Positions 1 to 11,500 of a stretch of DNA of 64,000 nucleotides are shown piece after piece. Each line of letters opens with the position of its first letter. Positions within the stretch are counted from its first letter, which is position 1. The notes beneath the pieces were generated by a model. That model searched no databases. It was not told where the DNA came from and saw only the letters and a list, made by a program, of their open reading frames with translations. The translations under genes and the position numbers were made by a program. Source of the stretch: Corythucha ciliata (taxonomy: Eukaryota > Arthropoda > Insecta > Hemiptera > Tingidae); assembly GCA_038030265.1 (NCBI GenBank), contig CM075939.1:43939253-44003252 (forward strand), read 5' to 3'.

Positions 1-1009
1 TTTTTCACATTTTTCATATTCCTGACGAATTAAACATTTATTAACAACTATTAAACGCTCGTTTTAGAACAGAATATCAATGCTTACGTCAAGGGATTCA
101 TTTTGAAGAACAGAAGCTCTCACGAACCAACGAAGGTCTAAGCTCCTTGTTCACCTTTTTCACTCTTTTATTCGCAAGAGTCCCTTCCAAATACAAACAA
201 ATTTAAGGTTTTTTAAAGTTCCATACCCACCGCACCGACCAGCCGACCACAAACGACGCTTATCGACTTATCACAACACAAAAGTGCTACTGATAAGCCT
301 TCACGGATAAGACTCCAACGGACAATTTCCATGGCAATGTGTAAAGACGCAGTCAAATCCCCGAATCGGGCTCAAAGGCTCTTTCTCCAGAATTTGTTCC
401 CGTTTTTGTCCGTTTAAATATTTTCCAAACAACAATGTCGACAGTCTTCGAAAATTTGGTAAGCTGACAATCTCATAATTCCAATAATTATAAGACTTAA
501 AATCACTCATCGGTAAAGGTGTGGGTGGGGGCTTTTTTCTGAAAGATTTTATGCCTACTGGGAAGGTTTGAGTTGAAAGTAGAAATACTTGAAAGGGCCG
601 AATACGCCAGATCCAAAAAGACGCCTCCCCTCCTCTTTTGATGTGTCAAGTGGCGTAGCAATAGCACAAGACTGGGTACGATGTAGGGGGCGATCGCCCC
701 TTCTTTGAAAGAACTTTCATTCATGTAGTTGCATTTGGCCAATATCTTGGTTGAGTGGATCAGCCTGTTCTTTTGAACTAGATTTGCCCCCATCATAAGC
801 CCTACTAGCGATTTCATCGCCTCCGACTCGGCATACCGAAGCATCATATGGCCGTGGGTAGAGTGCCACTGCCAGCCGTTCAAACTGCTGAAGCTGATCG
901 CCTACTATTGTGGTCCTCAACCCGGTTGTGTGTACCTGAGGCTGATGGTTCTCCAGAAGAATTCGGAGACTGAGATCAGCGTCTGGGTGGTGACCCGTAG
1001 AGCTCGGCT
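1..1009. other. No recognised gene; unique-looking flank
   Basis: I recognise no gene here. Two overlapping open frames on the minus strand (about 503-883 and 717-1043) have no motif I know. They run across a TGGCGTAGC stretch near 652, which resembles the ends of hAT-like elements elsewhere in the window, so transposon remnants are the likeliest content. Confidence 0.4.
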
Positions 1010-1170
1010 TGGGAGGCGCAGAGTGCCTCTGTCGGACCTGCACGTATCGGGGCCCGGGGTGAAAATCTCAGGGAGGCCCTTAAGTCTCTAGATATAAACC
1101 TCTTTGGCCTTTGTATTGGTAACCTCTAAGGCCTTTTCCTTATTTTAGCCAAATGAGGAAGTAACACGTT
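1010..1170 (-). mobile_element. End fragment of hAT-like phrase-array element (family A)
   Basis: The sequence matches, in order, the end of the complete family A element at 38078-38240: a CGGACCTRCAMGTATCGGGG block, then GGCCCGGGG, AGGCCC, TCTCTA and AAGGCCTTTTCCT. The match stops near 1170. Family A order resumes right of the large palindrome, at 3354 (CGAATTTCTCCACTTTAGCC, compare 38287). This copy was therefore interrupted by about 2.2 kb of later sequence. Confidence 0.6.
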
Positions 1171-1375
1171 TTCCAAAATCATGCTGTCGTAATAGTTTGG
1201 GTACCAAAACTCATGAAAACCCGATCCGTTCAAATAAAATCAAGCCCTATATTTTTTTATTAATTTTTAAAACTATTGGGTTGCGGGACCCATTTGAAAT
1301 AGGCTAGATAGACTGATGACGTAATAAAAGCATTTGCATGGCCTTCACAATGGCTTCCCACAAATCAAGCAATGC

Positions 1376-3353
1376 AATGGGCTTAGTGCAAAGTGACAGT
1401 CCCGCAGACTAGCGGCGGACTAGCGCAATACTTGTTCTAACTTCAGTTCGCTCTCCTCTATTGAATCCCTACGAAGAACGTGCTCTGACTTTCGTTTAAA
1501 GGACGCTTTCAAGCTTTTCCTTCAATTAAAACGGTGCAGTGCTGTGTTATGGGTTACATTAATTCGTCTGATAAATATAAAGGCCTACAATTTACGGTTT
1601 TCCCAATAAACCTTACGAAAAAGAGAGACCGGGTGAAGTGGATCCTGGCCGTCAACAGGAAAAGCCAGTTAGAGCAATTCAGTAATTTTCTACTGAAGCA
1701 CTTTATGTATTTTCTAGCAGGAATGCACTAGCTGAAACTCTCGTCCCCCCTTCTTCAATTGTTTTCCACTTACACTCAAAAATTGCTGGCTTATTCCCGC
1801 AGAGTTGCAGAAGGGCGGAGCTAACAGGTCTCTGTTTTCGTTAGAGAAGAAAAAAGAGTACATGTGGCAGAAAACTTTGATTTGCCGACGTTTTTATTCT
1901 ACATGCCCACAGATTGGTTCAGAATTTTAAAAAATTGGGAGGGGGGGCAAATGCACTTGGGCGTGCATAATGCACATAGTTCTCCTCTTCCTATTTATAG
2001 CCTTTGGAAAAGAAGGATGTCAGGAAACAATAAGGGAATTTAAAGAAATAATTAAACTTTAATTTTCTTCAAAAACTCTTTGAGATTACATTATTCAACC
2101 CTGTAATAAGGGCTTTGACTTTGGTGGATTCGACATCGCCGGGTGCGGGCCCACTGATTAATAATAATAAGCCTATGGAAACGTACATATTTTAATTAAT
2201 GTGTACCTATGTAGCCTATTACACCTATTTTTAATTGCAAATATCTTCGCGTTTCTCGTTCTTTACATTTCAAAATAAATCATGTTTGACATCTTATACT
2301 GACCCTTTGTTAAATTTCTAAAACGCACAGCTCCCCCCCCATTCATAAAATGCTGGATCCTCCACTGGATCTGGGATTGGTCTATCATGCATTCCTAGCT
2401 GTGCGTTTTAGAAATTTAACAAAGGGTCAGTATAAGATGTCAAACATGATTTATTTTGAAATGTAAAGAACGAGAAACGCGAAGATATTTGCAATTAAAA
2501 ATAGGTGTAATAGGCTACATAGGTACACATTAATTAAAATATGTACGTTTCCATAGGCTTATTATTATTAATCAGTGGGCCCGCACCCGGCGATGTCGAA
2601 TCCACCAAAGTCAAAGCCCTTATTACAGGGTTGAATAATGTAATCTCAAAGAGTTTTTGAAGAAAATTAAAGTTTAATTATTTCTTTAAATTCCCTTATT
2701 GTTTCCTGACATCCTTCTTTTCCAAAGGCTATAAATAGGAAGAGGAGAACTATGTGCATTATGCACGCCCAAGTGCATTTGCCCCCCCTCCCAATTTTTT
2801 AAAATTCTGAACCAATCTGTGGGCATGTAGAATAAAAACGTCGGCAAATCAAAGTTTTCTGCCACAAGTACTCTTTTTTCTTCTCTAACGAAAACAGAGA
2901 CCTGTTAGCTCCGCCCTTCTGCAACTCTGCGGGAATAAGCCAGCAATTTTTGAGTGTAAGTGGAAAACAATTGAAGAAGGGGGGACGAGAGTTTCAGCTA
3001 GTGCATTCCTGCTAGAAAATACATAAAGTGCTTCAGTAGAAAATTACTGAATTGCTCTAACTGGCTTTTCCTGTTGACGGCCAGGATCCACTTCACCCGG
3101 TCTCTCTTTTTCGTAAGGTTTATTGGGAAAACCGTAAATTGTAGGCCTTTATATTTATCAGACGAATTAATGTAACCCATAACACAGCACTGCACCGTTT
3201 TAATTGAAGGAAAAGCTTGAAAGCGTCCTTTAAACGAAAGTCAGAGCACGTTCTTCGTAGGGATTCAATAGAGGAGAGCGAACTGAAGTTAGAACAAGTA
3301 TTGCGCTAGTCTGCCGCTAGTCTGCGGGACTGTCACTTTGCACTAAGCCCATT
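1376..3353. repeat. Near-perfect giant inverted repeat (957-bp arms, 64-bp spacer)
   Basis: Arm 1376-2332 is the reverse complement of 2397-3353, with a 64-bp spacer at 2333-2396. Position p pairs with 4729-p over the whole length without a net indel. I saw only two mismatches, in the outer GCAGACTAG block and near 1863/2866. The two arms contain the same 65-codon open frame in mirror image (1534-1731 plus, 2998-3195 minus), a consequence of the symmetry and not evidence for a gene. Right of the palindrome, family A sequence resumes, so it sits in an interrupted older element. It may be a fold-back transposon or recent inverted duplication; an assembly artefact is possible, but the unique spacer and mismatches argue against that. 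Confidence 0.9.
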
Positions 3354-3660
3354 TTAAGTCGCGAATTTCTCCACTTTAGCCTCGAATGAGTGTTTTTTGT
3401 CAACTTTACCTGGAAATTAGCGCTTTTCTCAATTTTGGCCGCGTGCAACGTTTTTCTCAATTTCATCAGTCGCGGATTATAGCTAGGGGTTGTGCTTTTT
3501 CTCAATTTGTATATTTTACTTCCATGTTCCCTACGGGAATGGAAGTGTGGTGTTCGTGAAAAAAATCGAGTCCGAGCTGACATCACATTCATAATGTACA
3601 ACCTCAGAAAAGTTGAAAAAAGTGGTTTTCGGCATGCCGTCGGTCTGTCGCTTTTTTTTC
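3354..3660 (-). mobile_element. Continuation of interrupted family A element, then ACTTCCATG repeat
   Basis: From 3354 the order (CGAATTTCTCC, then TTTTTGTCAACTTTACC, then AATTAGCGCTTTTC) follows the copy at 38287-38360. At 3520 a block starting ACTTCCATGTTCCCTACGGG follows. It recurs at 5752 and 21755, so it marks another dispersed repeat. Confidence 0.55.
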
Positions 3661-4125
3661 GATAAATTGCATGAAAATGAAAACCTGGCTATTTCTTAAT
3701 ATAAAAAGCACAAATCTGGCCTTTGTTTTGAGAAAAAATCATTTATCGGACATGTTCTCCCCGTACCGAAATGTCGTTTTTGGATATAACTTCAGAACAA
3801 GTGATTCCAGTATTTTTTTGATATTTTTTTTTCGGATTCCTCGTGAAATTTCCTTGCGAATTGACCACAATATTACAGAAAAAATTAAAAACTTTTTTTG
3901 TGGCCAAAACAGTCGTTTAGCGCAAAAGGACGAGTAGCAAAAAATGACGATCGAAATTGCAAAAAATTTCGCTCCGGCAGCTGGCGGTCGGAAAGAGTGC
4001 ATTTCATTTTGTATACGGATACCCTAAGCCGTCCCAGAAGTAGTAATGTTGAGACCATGATTTGTTTCGTTTATGTTTGACCCTCCCTCGTACTGTTTGC
4101 TGCCGGGTTTGTTTAAGCTGAACTT
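3661..4125. repeat. Dispersed repeat related to 5560-5760
   Basis: The order TTTGTTTTGA, ATCATTT, CATGTTCTCCCCGTA, ATAACTTC and GCGAATTGACYACAA is shared with 5575-5735 and partly with 6136-6195. Open frames here overlap on both strands and show no domain; I treat them as chance. Confidence 0.5.
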
Positions 4126-5246
4126 AATGGGAATCAAAGGCTATTTCAAAATGGAATCATCATACCGAATATAATGCTTCTGGAATCAACTGGTGATTTG
4201 TAGTGATTTTTTTACCATTTTAACCCCTATTTTCCCCCCTCCACCTTGACCGATTTGGCCCAAATGCAATACCGACCGGGGCCTTATGACTACTGATTTT
4301 TGTGCCAAAGCGCGTTCCGCTAAATTAATTTCTACGAGAGTTATCGTGCTAACAAGGCCTCACACTTACTTCCACCCCGGGGACATCGCCCCCTCCCCCT
4401 CGACTTTTTCAAAAAATTAAAATGGGAATCAAAGGCTAGTCTAACATGGAGTATACGTACCGAATATCATGCTTCTAGAATCAACTGGTGATTTTTGGTG
4501 ATTTTTTGACGACTTCAAGCCGTATTCCCCCCCCCTCCCCACCACCTTGACCGATTTGGCCCAAATGCAATACCGACCGGGGTCTTATGACTACTGATTT
4601 TTTTGCCAAAGCGCGTTCCGCTAAATTAATTTGTACGAAAGTTATCGTGCTAACGTGACCACACACTTATTTCCACTCCGGGGGCAACACCCCCTCCCCT
4701 TCGACTTTTTCAAAAAATTAAAATGGGAATCAAAGGCCACTCTAACATGGAGTATACGTACCGAATATGATGCTTCTAGAATGAACTGGTGATTTATAGC
4801 GATTTTTTTACCATTTCAACCCCTATTTTCCCCCCCTCCACCTTGACCGATTTGGCCCAAATGCAATACCGACCGGGATCTTATGACTACTGATTTTTTA
4901 GATAAAGCGCGTTCTGCTAAATTAATTTCTACGAGAGTTATCGTGCTAACAAGACCACACACTTACTTCCACCCAGGGGGCACCCCCCCCCCTTGACTTT
5001 TTCAAAAAATTAAAATGGGTATCAAAGGCTAGTCTAACATGGAGTATACGTACCGAATATTTTGCTTCTAGAATCAACTGGTGATTTTTAGTGATTTTTT
5101 GACGACTTCAAGCCCGATTTTCCCCCCCACCACCTTGACCGATTTGGCCCAAATGCAATACCGACCGGTGTCTTATGACTACTGATTTTTGTGCCAAAGC
5201 GCGTTCCGCTAAATTAACTTCTACGAGAGTTATCGTGCTAACAAGG
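4126..5246. repeat. Tandem repeat, ~295-bp unit, four copies
   Basis: Units start at AATGGG at 4126, 4421, 4722 and 5014 (lengths 295, 301, 292 and a partial 233). Each carries CAACTGGTGATTT, a C-rich tract, CTTGACCGATTTGGCCCAAA, ATGCAATACCGACCGG, CTTATGACTACTGATTTT, GCGCGTTC and GTTATCGTGCTAAC. Differences are mostly single bases and C-tract length, so the amplification is fairly recent. Confidence 0.93.
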
Positions 5247-5402
5247 AAACGGCCATAATATTATACATATATATATGAATTCCGGAGACCACTGAATTCG
5301 TGTTCTAGAGGTTCTGAAACATGAAAAAAACATGACATGACCCATGTTTGCCACCATCACGACGAGACCAATAGTGCATTTTCAGAATGAAATGCACTAA
5401 AA
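5228..5402. repeat. Dispersed repeat, inverted copy at 40209-40390
   Basis: The block running from GTGCTAACAAG through an AT dinucleotide run, GAATTCGTGTTCTAGAGG, and GAGACCAATAGTGCATTTT reappears as its reverse complement at 40209-40390, inside the 2.6-kb element there. The GTGCTAAC end is also the end of each 295-bp tandem unit, so the tandem repeat probably grew from part of this element. Confidence 0.75.
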
Positions 5403-5784
5403 GGGCCTCTAGAGCCCCTTTGTATCTTAATTGCAAATATTTGTACCCGAAAAAAACTGAGATTAAGAGAAAATTGTGGGAGAAGATAGATTTGACGTGA
5501 CTACGTCAAAATTTATTTGCCACAGATTTACATAGTAATCTAAATCTAGTTGTTTCTTGGCATGAAAAACACGAATATGACCTTTGTTTTGAAGGTAAAT
5601 CATTTTCCAGGCATGTTCCTCCCGTAGCGGAATAATATTTTCGGTATTAACTTCGAAACAATTGGTCCTAGAATTTTGTAACTATTCTGTTGAGATTTCT
5701 CGTTCAATTTCCATGCGAATTGACTACAACGTGCCGAAAACAAACCCCTTTCACTTCCATGTTCCCTAAGAGCATTTTTTTTGC

Positions 5785-7395
5785 CATCTTGTATGTGTAG
5801 GTCAGAAGTGTTCGAGAAAAAAAATGCTAACTCTGAAAAGCTCGTACAATTTTTGGGCAGGCCAAAAACCGAAATTTTTAGCACTTCTTTCAGTTTCTTC
5901 TGAATATCCCGAAAATGAGTTACTTTCGAGGAAAATCTTCACTCACAAAACTTGTTGAGCGATAAATTTCCAACAAATTTTGTATGTAAAGTAGTTTTCC
6001 ACGATGAATATGGAACGGGCTACAGCCTTTCGAAATTGTTGTTCCTAAATTTTTTTGTCATCTGGTATTTATAGGTCAGAAGCTCGTACGGTACAATTTT
6101 TGGCTGCCCGAAAACTTTTGGTATGAAAAACGCGAATATTACCTTTGTTTTGGGGGAAATTTATTTCCTAGGCATGTTCTCCCCTTTGCGAAATCAATCA
6201 TGGATTAATCTGGCCAAGGTCGAGGGATGAACCATGCCCAGTCCATCTTCTTCCTCAGCAAAAGTATACATAATTATAAGGGCCTCTGTCCATTACTCTT
6301 CGTACAGTAATTCAGGTAAAGGTATTCATGGCTTGGATTTTAGTTCATGTTTTATTTTAATTTTACTTCTTCTGTATCAGTCTCATTGGTGATCTCCATT
6401 TGCAATGCCTGATTCGGTTGTTCTATATTATTATAAAATACATTACTTTTCCCTTCCCCATGTTTTTTATCCGAAGGAAGAGCTCTTCTGCCTTTCTCCC
6501 CCTCTTCGTTCCCCATCTTGGAGACAAATTGTTGTTCCAAAATGGTCCAAAGTCCTAAAATCGCCTGTTTTCGACTAAGTATTGCACTTTTGACTGTTTT
6601 CAATTTTATGATTTTTTTTGTATGAAAGAACGAAGACAAACAATTGAAGGAGGATTGAAAATTGAGTGACGATAGATGGTCATAGTCGTTGATGGATAAG
6701 GGTCGATAATGGAAGATTAGTCGATGTGGACTGAGGGTTGATTATTGATTATGTGCGATGCAGAATTTTGGATTTAAAGTTGTGAAAATGTCGGTGTTTG
6801 AGGAATGAAGACTGCGGGATTTTTTGTCATCTTGTATTTATAGGTCAGAAGTGTTCGAGAAGAAAATAATTCTGAAATTGCTACCTCTTCAGAGGTAAAT
6901 TTTTGGCAGCCCAAAAACCGAAATGTTTTGTCACTTCTTTTAGTTTCTTCTAAATATCCCGAAAATGAGTAACTTTCGAGGAAAATCTTCACTCACAAAA
7001 CTTGTTGAGATTAAATTTCCTACAACTTTTGTATGTACATAAAGTAGTTTTCCACGACGAATATGGAACGGGCTACAGCCTATCGAAATTGTTGTTCTAA
7101 AATGGTCGAAGGTCTTAAAATCGCCCTTTTTCGACCCAAGTATACTCATTGTGCTTTACTTTGGACTATTTTCTAACATTTTGATTTTTTTGTATGAAAG
7201 AACGAAGACGAATGATTGAAGGAGGATTGAAAATTGAGTGACGATTGATGGTTATAGTCGTTGATGGATAAGGGTCGGTAATTGAAGATTAGTCGATGTG
7301 GGCTGAGGGTTGATTATTGATTATGTACGACGAAGATTTTTTTTGGATTTAGGGTTATGGACATTTTGGTGTTTGAGGAATGAAGACTGCGTGAT
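5785..7395. repeat. Diverged tandem duplication of ~550 bp, first copy interrupted
   Basis: Copy 2 (about 6829-7395) reads continuously. Copy 1 matches it in two pieces, about 5785-6055 and 6530-6828. The pieces are split by ~475 bp at a duplicated AAATTGTTGTTCC, which suggests an insertion into copy 1. Shared landmarks include TATTTATAGGTCAGAAGTGT, CGAGGAAAATCTTCACTCAC, GGAACGGGCTACAGCC and GAATGATTGAAGGAGGATTG. Minus-strand frames here show no known domain. Confidence 0.75.
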
Positions 7396-7403
7396 TGATG
7401 ATT

Positions 7404-7790
7404 CAGGGATTGTGTGAAGGACCACACGATACTTCCATGTCCCCGTTTTTTGCGTTCATCAATAATGCGTACAAAAAAAAATAAATAAATAAACAAGAAA
7501 ACTTCTATGGCCGTATCAATTTTTCAGTGCTCCGACCCCTCCGATTTCATGCTGGTTAAAGGGTAACATGGGCGCTCGAGTTTTATTTCGCATTTTCGAC
7601 TAACGGGCCCATGTTTACCCTTTAACCAGCATGAAATCGGAGGGGTCGGAGCACTGAAAAAATTGATACGGCCATGGAAGTTTTCTTGTTTATTTTTATT
7701 TTATTTTATTTTTATTTTTTTGTATGCATTATTGATGAACGCCAAAAACGGGAACATGGAAGTATCATGTGGTCCTCCACACAATCCCTG
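7404..7790. repeat. Fold-back element (~170-bp inverted arms)
   Basis: The left arm 7404-7573 pairs with 7607-7790 around a 33-bp spacer. The outer ends are CAGGGATTGTGTG and CACACAATCCCTG. The inner halves, around CAGTGCTCCGACCCCTCCGA, are essentially perfect. Arm length differs by ~14 bp because of an expanded T-rich run in the right arm. Confidence 0.88.
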
Positions 7791-10650
7791 TTTTAGCAGA
7801 GACCAGGGAGTTAGCACTTTACTCAGTTTGAGATGAAAATCAGCGTTTTTCTTGAGTGTTTTCCTCAATAACAGCCGCAAACAGTGCCGGCTTTAAGAAG
7901 GGGGGTGAGCCAGGCGACCGCCCGGGGGCGCCGAGTCCTAAGGGGTGCGTCTGGCAAAATGTAAAGGGAGGAGAGAGGTGGACGAGAAAAAAGTGACCTA
8001 AGAAGCTCATTTGATTTATGAATATTTGAAAACTATAAAATAGCCGAAAATTGGATTTTGAAAATTGTAGCCGTGAATTACACTCTATCCGCGAATGGGT
8101 GATTTTCCTCAATTTTAGCCACGAAGTAACGGTTTTATCCCATGTTAGCGATTTTTCAATGTTGGACATGAATTGAAGTCTTCCTCTATTTTTTACCTTT
8201 TCAGCAGTGAATTAGCACTTTTTCTCACTTTGAGCTGCAAGCACAGCGTTTTTCGTTACTTTCAGCCGTGCTAATTAGTGATTTTTTTTAATACCGCAAA
8301 TTAGCGGTGTATGAACTATTTTTGCGACGAATTTACATTTTTTTTTTTAACTTTTAGCTATAGACTAGCGGGTTTTTTCAATTTTAGCCCCGAAGTTGCC
8401 TTCAGAAGCCGCGGATTTGTGTTTTCCTAAATTTTAGCTGTGAGTCAGCGTTATTGCCAAATTTTAGTCGTGAATTGGCGTTTTTCTCAATTTTCCGCAA
8501 AAAAATTGTTTATTCGACGTTAAAATTAAGAAAAAGTGCTAATTCATGAATGAAATTGAGAAAAATCCCTCACTAGCGGCTAAAATAAGTACAAACACGA
8601 ATTCACGGCAAAAATTCAGACAAATCGCTAACTCACAGCTAAAATGGTGAAAAATCACTGGTAATAAAATGGAAATGTTGAAAAAATAGTGGCCAATTCA
8701 CGAATAAAATTTAGGAAAAGCGCTGAAATTTGGAAAAAAAGCAAATTCGCGGTTTAAATTGAGAAAACGTCAAATTCGCTGCTTCTAAAGGTAACTTTGT
8801 GCCAGAAAGTGAATAAAATCGCCAATCCACGGCCAAATTCAGAAAAAGCTTTAGGTAATTCACGACGAAAATTGGAGAAAAACTCTAATTCGTGGGTAGA
8901 AAAGTTTATAATTTTAGCGACTAAGACGAGGAAAACGCTAATGTGCGGTTAAATCCAAGATAAATGGCTAATTGGGGGTTCATTTGAGAAAATTTGGAGC
9001 AAATGGGTAAAATTTGGAGAAAATGGCATGGCGAGGTTTTCGGAGGCAACTTTCGTGGCCAATTATTAAAAAAAACGCTAATTTATGGCAAACATTGATA
9101 AAAATCGCTCACTCGCGTCAACAATTGAGAAAAATCGCTAACTCGCGGCGAAATTTGAGAAAAATCGCAAATTCGCAGCTAATGGAGACAAATCGCTTAT
9201 TCTCGGCTAAAATGGGGAAAAATATCTAGAATTCACTGATGAAATTGAGAAGACGCGCTGAAGTGTTGTAAAAACGCCTAATCGCGGCTTAATCTGAATG
9301 GTAACTTTTTGGGGCGCTGGTGAAAGATTCGCCCGGGGGCGCGTAATGTCTAAGGCCGGCATCGGCCGCAAAATAACGTTTTTGTTTTTTCCAAATTTTT
9401 GTCAATTTGCCGTTTTTCTCAATTTCAGCCACAAAGTTGCTCTTACAAGGCGAGAAGGCGCGTATTTAAATTAGAAAATTTAACAAACTCCGCTAATTTG
9501 TAATTTTCCTCAATTTTAACCGCGAATTAGCGTTTTTTTTCAATTTTAGCAGCGGTAGTACCGTTTGCAATCTGTGAATTCGCGAATTTTCTCTATTTCA
9601 GCCGCGAATTGGCGTTTTCCTCAATTTTAGTTGCAAATTAGCAATTTTTTCTATTGTTAGTAGGGAATAGCACTTTCTGCAAATTTGTGCTGAAAACTTG
9701 ATTTTTTCCTTTATTTATGCCGGGCTAATTAGTGAATTTTTCAATATTAGCTGCATTTTTTTACATTTTAGTCCCAAATTGGCATTTTTTCCTTCAATTT
9801 TTGCTATATGTATTAGCGTTTTTTTCAATTCAAGCCGGGATTTAGTGAATTTTCCTGAGTTTTAGCCGCGGATTTGTGTTTTTCCTCATTATTAGCAGCG
9901 CAGTGGCGTTTCTATCGCTTGCATTAGCAATTTTCCTCCATTTTAGCCCCTAATTGGCGTTTTCCTAATTTTCAGCTGCAGATTAGTCATTTTTTGCATT
10001 TTTATAAAAGCGAATTTTCTCTTTATCTCAATTTGAGCTGAAAATTACGTGTTTTTTTTTTTTCAAATTTTAACCGCGCTAATTAGTAATTGTTTTCCAT
10101 TTTAGGCGTGTTGTTTTTTGACCCGCATAAGAATGTTTTTCTACTTTCTGATATGTGTTAGCGCTGTTTTGTTTTCTCAATTTCAGCCGCTAATTAAAGA
10201 TTTTCTTCATTTGTGTTTGCGAATTAACGTTTTTCCTGACCTTTATTTGCGAATTAGCGATTTTTTTTCAATTTCAGCGGTGAAATAGCGTTTTCTGCTA
10301 CTTTTGCAGCAAATTAGCATCTATACTCTATCTTATACGCGAATGGGCGATTTTTCGCGATTTCAATTGTGAATTTGCCATTTTTGTCCAATTTTAACCC
10401 GAATTAACGTTGTTTTTGTCAATATTAGCCGCGATTTGTTTTACTTGTAGAGCCTTAAATTAGTAGCGTGTATTCTCAATTTTGACCGCGCGGGTTTGGC
10501 CCAAAAACAACATTTTTGCGTTGATTTCTACATTTTATCCGGGGAATGGCCGCCATACACCGCGAGTCGACGATTTTTTCTCAATTTTGGTCTGGAAGTT
10601 GCATCGTGAGACCACGAATCAGCGCTTTTTCGCAGTTATAGCCATGAATA
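7791..10650 (-). mobile_element. Family A phrase-array element remnant with nested insertion
   Basis: With the nested element 7882-9364 removed, this segment is colinear with 38520-42690. The matches are GAACCAG..TTAGCACTTTAC, GCCGCAAAATA, CACAAAGTTGC followed by AAGGCGAGA, GTCCCAMATT, and the block from ACTTGTA..AGCCTT to CGCAGTTATAG. The conserved order shows this is a copied element, not an independently grown satellite. Its terminal repeats are not visible here. Confidence 0.75.
7882..9364. mobile_element. hAT-like element, 1,483 bp, perfect 8-bp duplication GCCGCAAA
   Basis: GCCGCAAA lies at 7874-7881 and 9365-9372. Element ends are CAGTGCCGGCTTTAAG and, reversed, CGATGCCGGCCTTAG, followed by CGCCCGGGGGCGC on both sides. 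The interior is phrase array: plus orientation to about 8510 and reverse orientation from about 8520, making a loose fold-back structure. No transposase is present, so it is non-autonomous. It interrupts the older family A copy at a GCCGCAAA site. Confidence 0.9.
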
Positions 10651-10654
10651 TTAG

Positions 10655-10860
10655 CGCTTTCAAAATCAATCAAATCAAATCGATCAAAATCTTAATTTGC
10701 ACAGAAACGATTACTATGTATCAAAAACTAAATCTCTGCTGGAAACCTGACGTTTGTAGCCTTCTATTCCGGATTTTCCGTCCAAAAACTGATAACTTCT
10801 CCGCCCCCCTCCCACAAAGTGATAATTTTGGAGCTAAATATTAAATTTTGGTCCCCAGAG
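10655..10860. repeat. Dispersed repeat, direct copy at 31680-31860
   Basis: TTTGCACAGAAACG, then CTGCTGGAAA, CGTTTGTAGCCTTCTATT, CGGATTTT, AACTTCTCC and TTTTGGAGCTAAA occur in the same order near 31690-31850. Confidence 0.75.
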
Positions 10861-11029
10861 ATGGTACGGATGTTCGCTGACTTAGGACGCTGTCGTGGCC
10901 GGCTAGACCGAGTTCCAAGGTCATTAGCGTACCGACGTGGGGCCGGGCGAAGGAGGGCACCGATTCGAGGCATCTGAAAGAAACTACGTGGCTAAAATAG
11001 ATTAAATAGGCCCCCAGCCCCAAGTTTCT

Positions 11030-11500
11030 TTCTATAGGTCCTTTAATAGGCGGCTAAAATTGAGGAAGCGCTCTAATGTGGTAATCTGTAGGGACAAGTT
11101 CGCCACAAAAAAATTGGGAAAAGCCCTAATATTCGTGGCTAAAATAGCGGAAAAGTGCAAATCCATAGCAAGAAGCCATAGAAATCCCTAATCGTGGCTA
11201 AAAATTGAGAAAAATGCTAATTTGCGGTTTGAGGTCATATTTTTAGAAAAGGGCTAATTCACGACTGCGTAAAATTGAGAAAAAATAGCGATGAAGCGTC
11301 AATTCGTGGTTTCTCGGCGCTAATTCTTATGGATAAAATAAAAAAATCGCTAATTTGTGGCTAAAATTGAAAAATGCGCTAATTGGCGGCTAAAATTGAC
11401 AAAATACGCAGTATCGAGGATACATTTTAGAAAACCCGAATATTCACGGCAGATCAATTTGAGGAAAAATCATCTGATTCGCGGCTAAAATTTAGAAAGC
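11030..11500 (+). mobile_element. Family A array fragment
   Basis: It is colinear with 33400-33900 of the complete element 33061-34319: CCCAAGTTTCTTT, AAAATTGAG, GCGCTCTAATGTG, then GCTAATATTCGTGGCTAAAA. Units read CGCTAATTCGCGGCTAAAA with an A-rich spacer. Confidence 0.65.

Noticed and set aside
1534..3195. Two identical 65-codon ORFs on opposite strands
   Set aside because: They are mirror images produced by the palindrome; no domain, start context or splice signal supports a gene.
1376..3353. Retrotransposon with LTRs
   Set aside because: The long repeats are inverted, not direct, and no polymerase or gag-like frame lies between them.
3739..4080. Overlapping frames on both strands (60-88 codons)
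   Set aside because: Low-complexity T-rich DNA inside a dispersed repeat; no motif.
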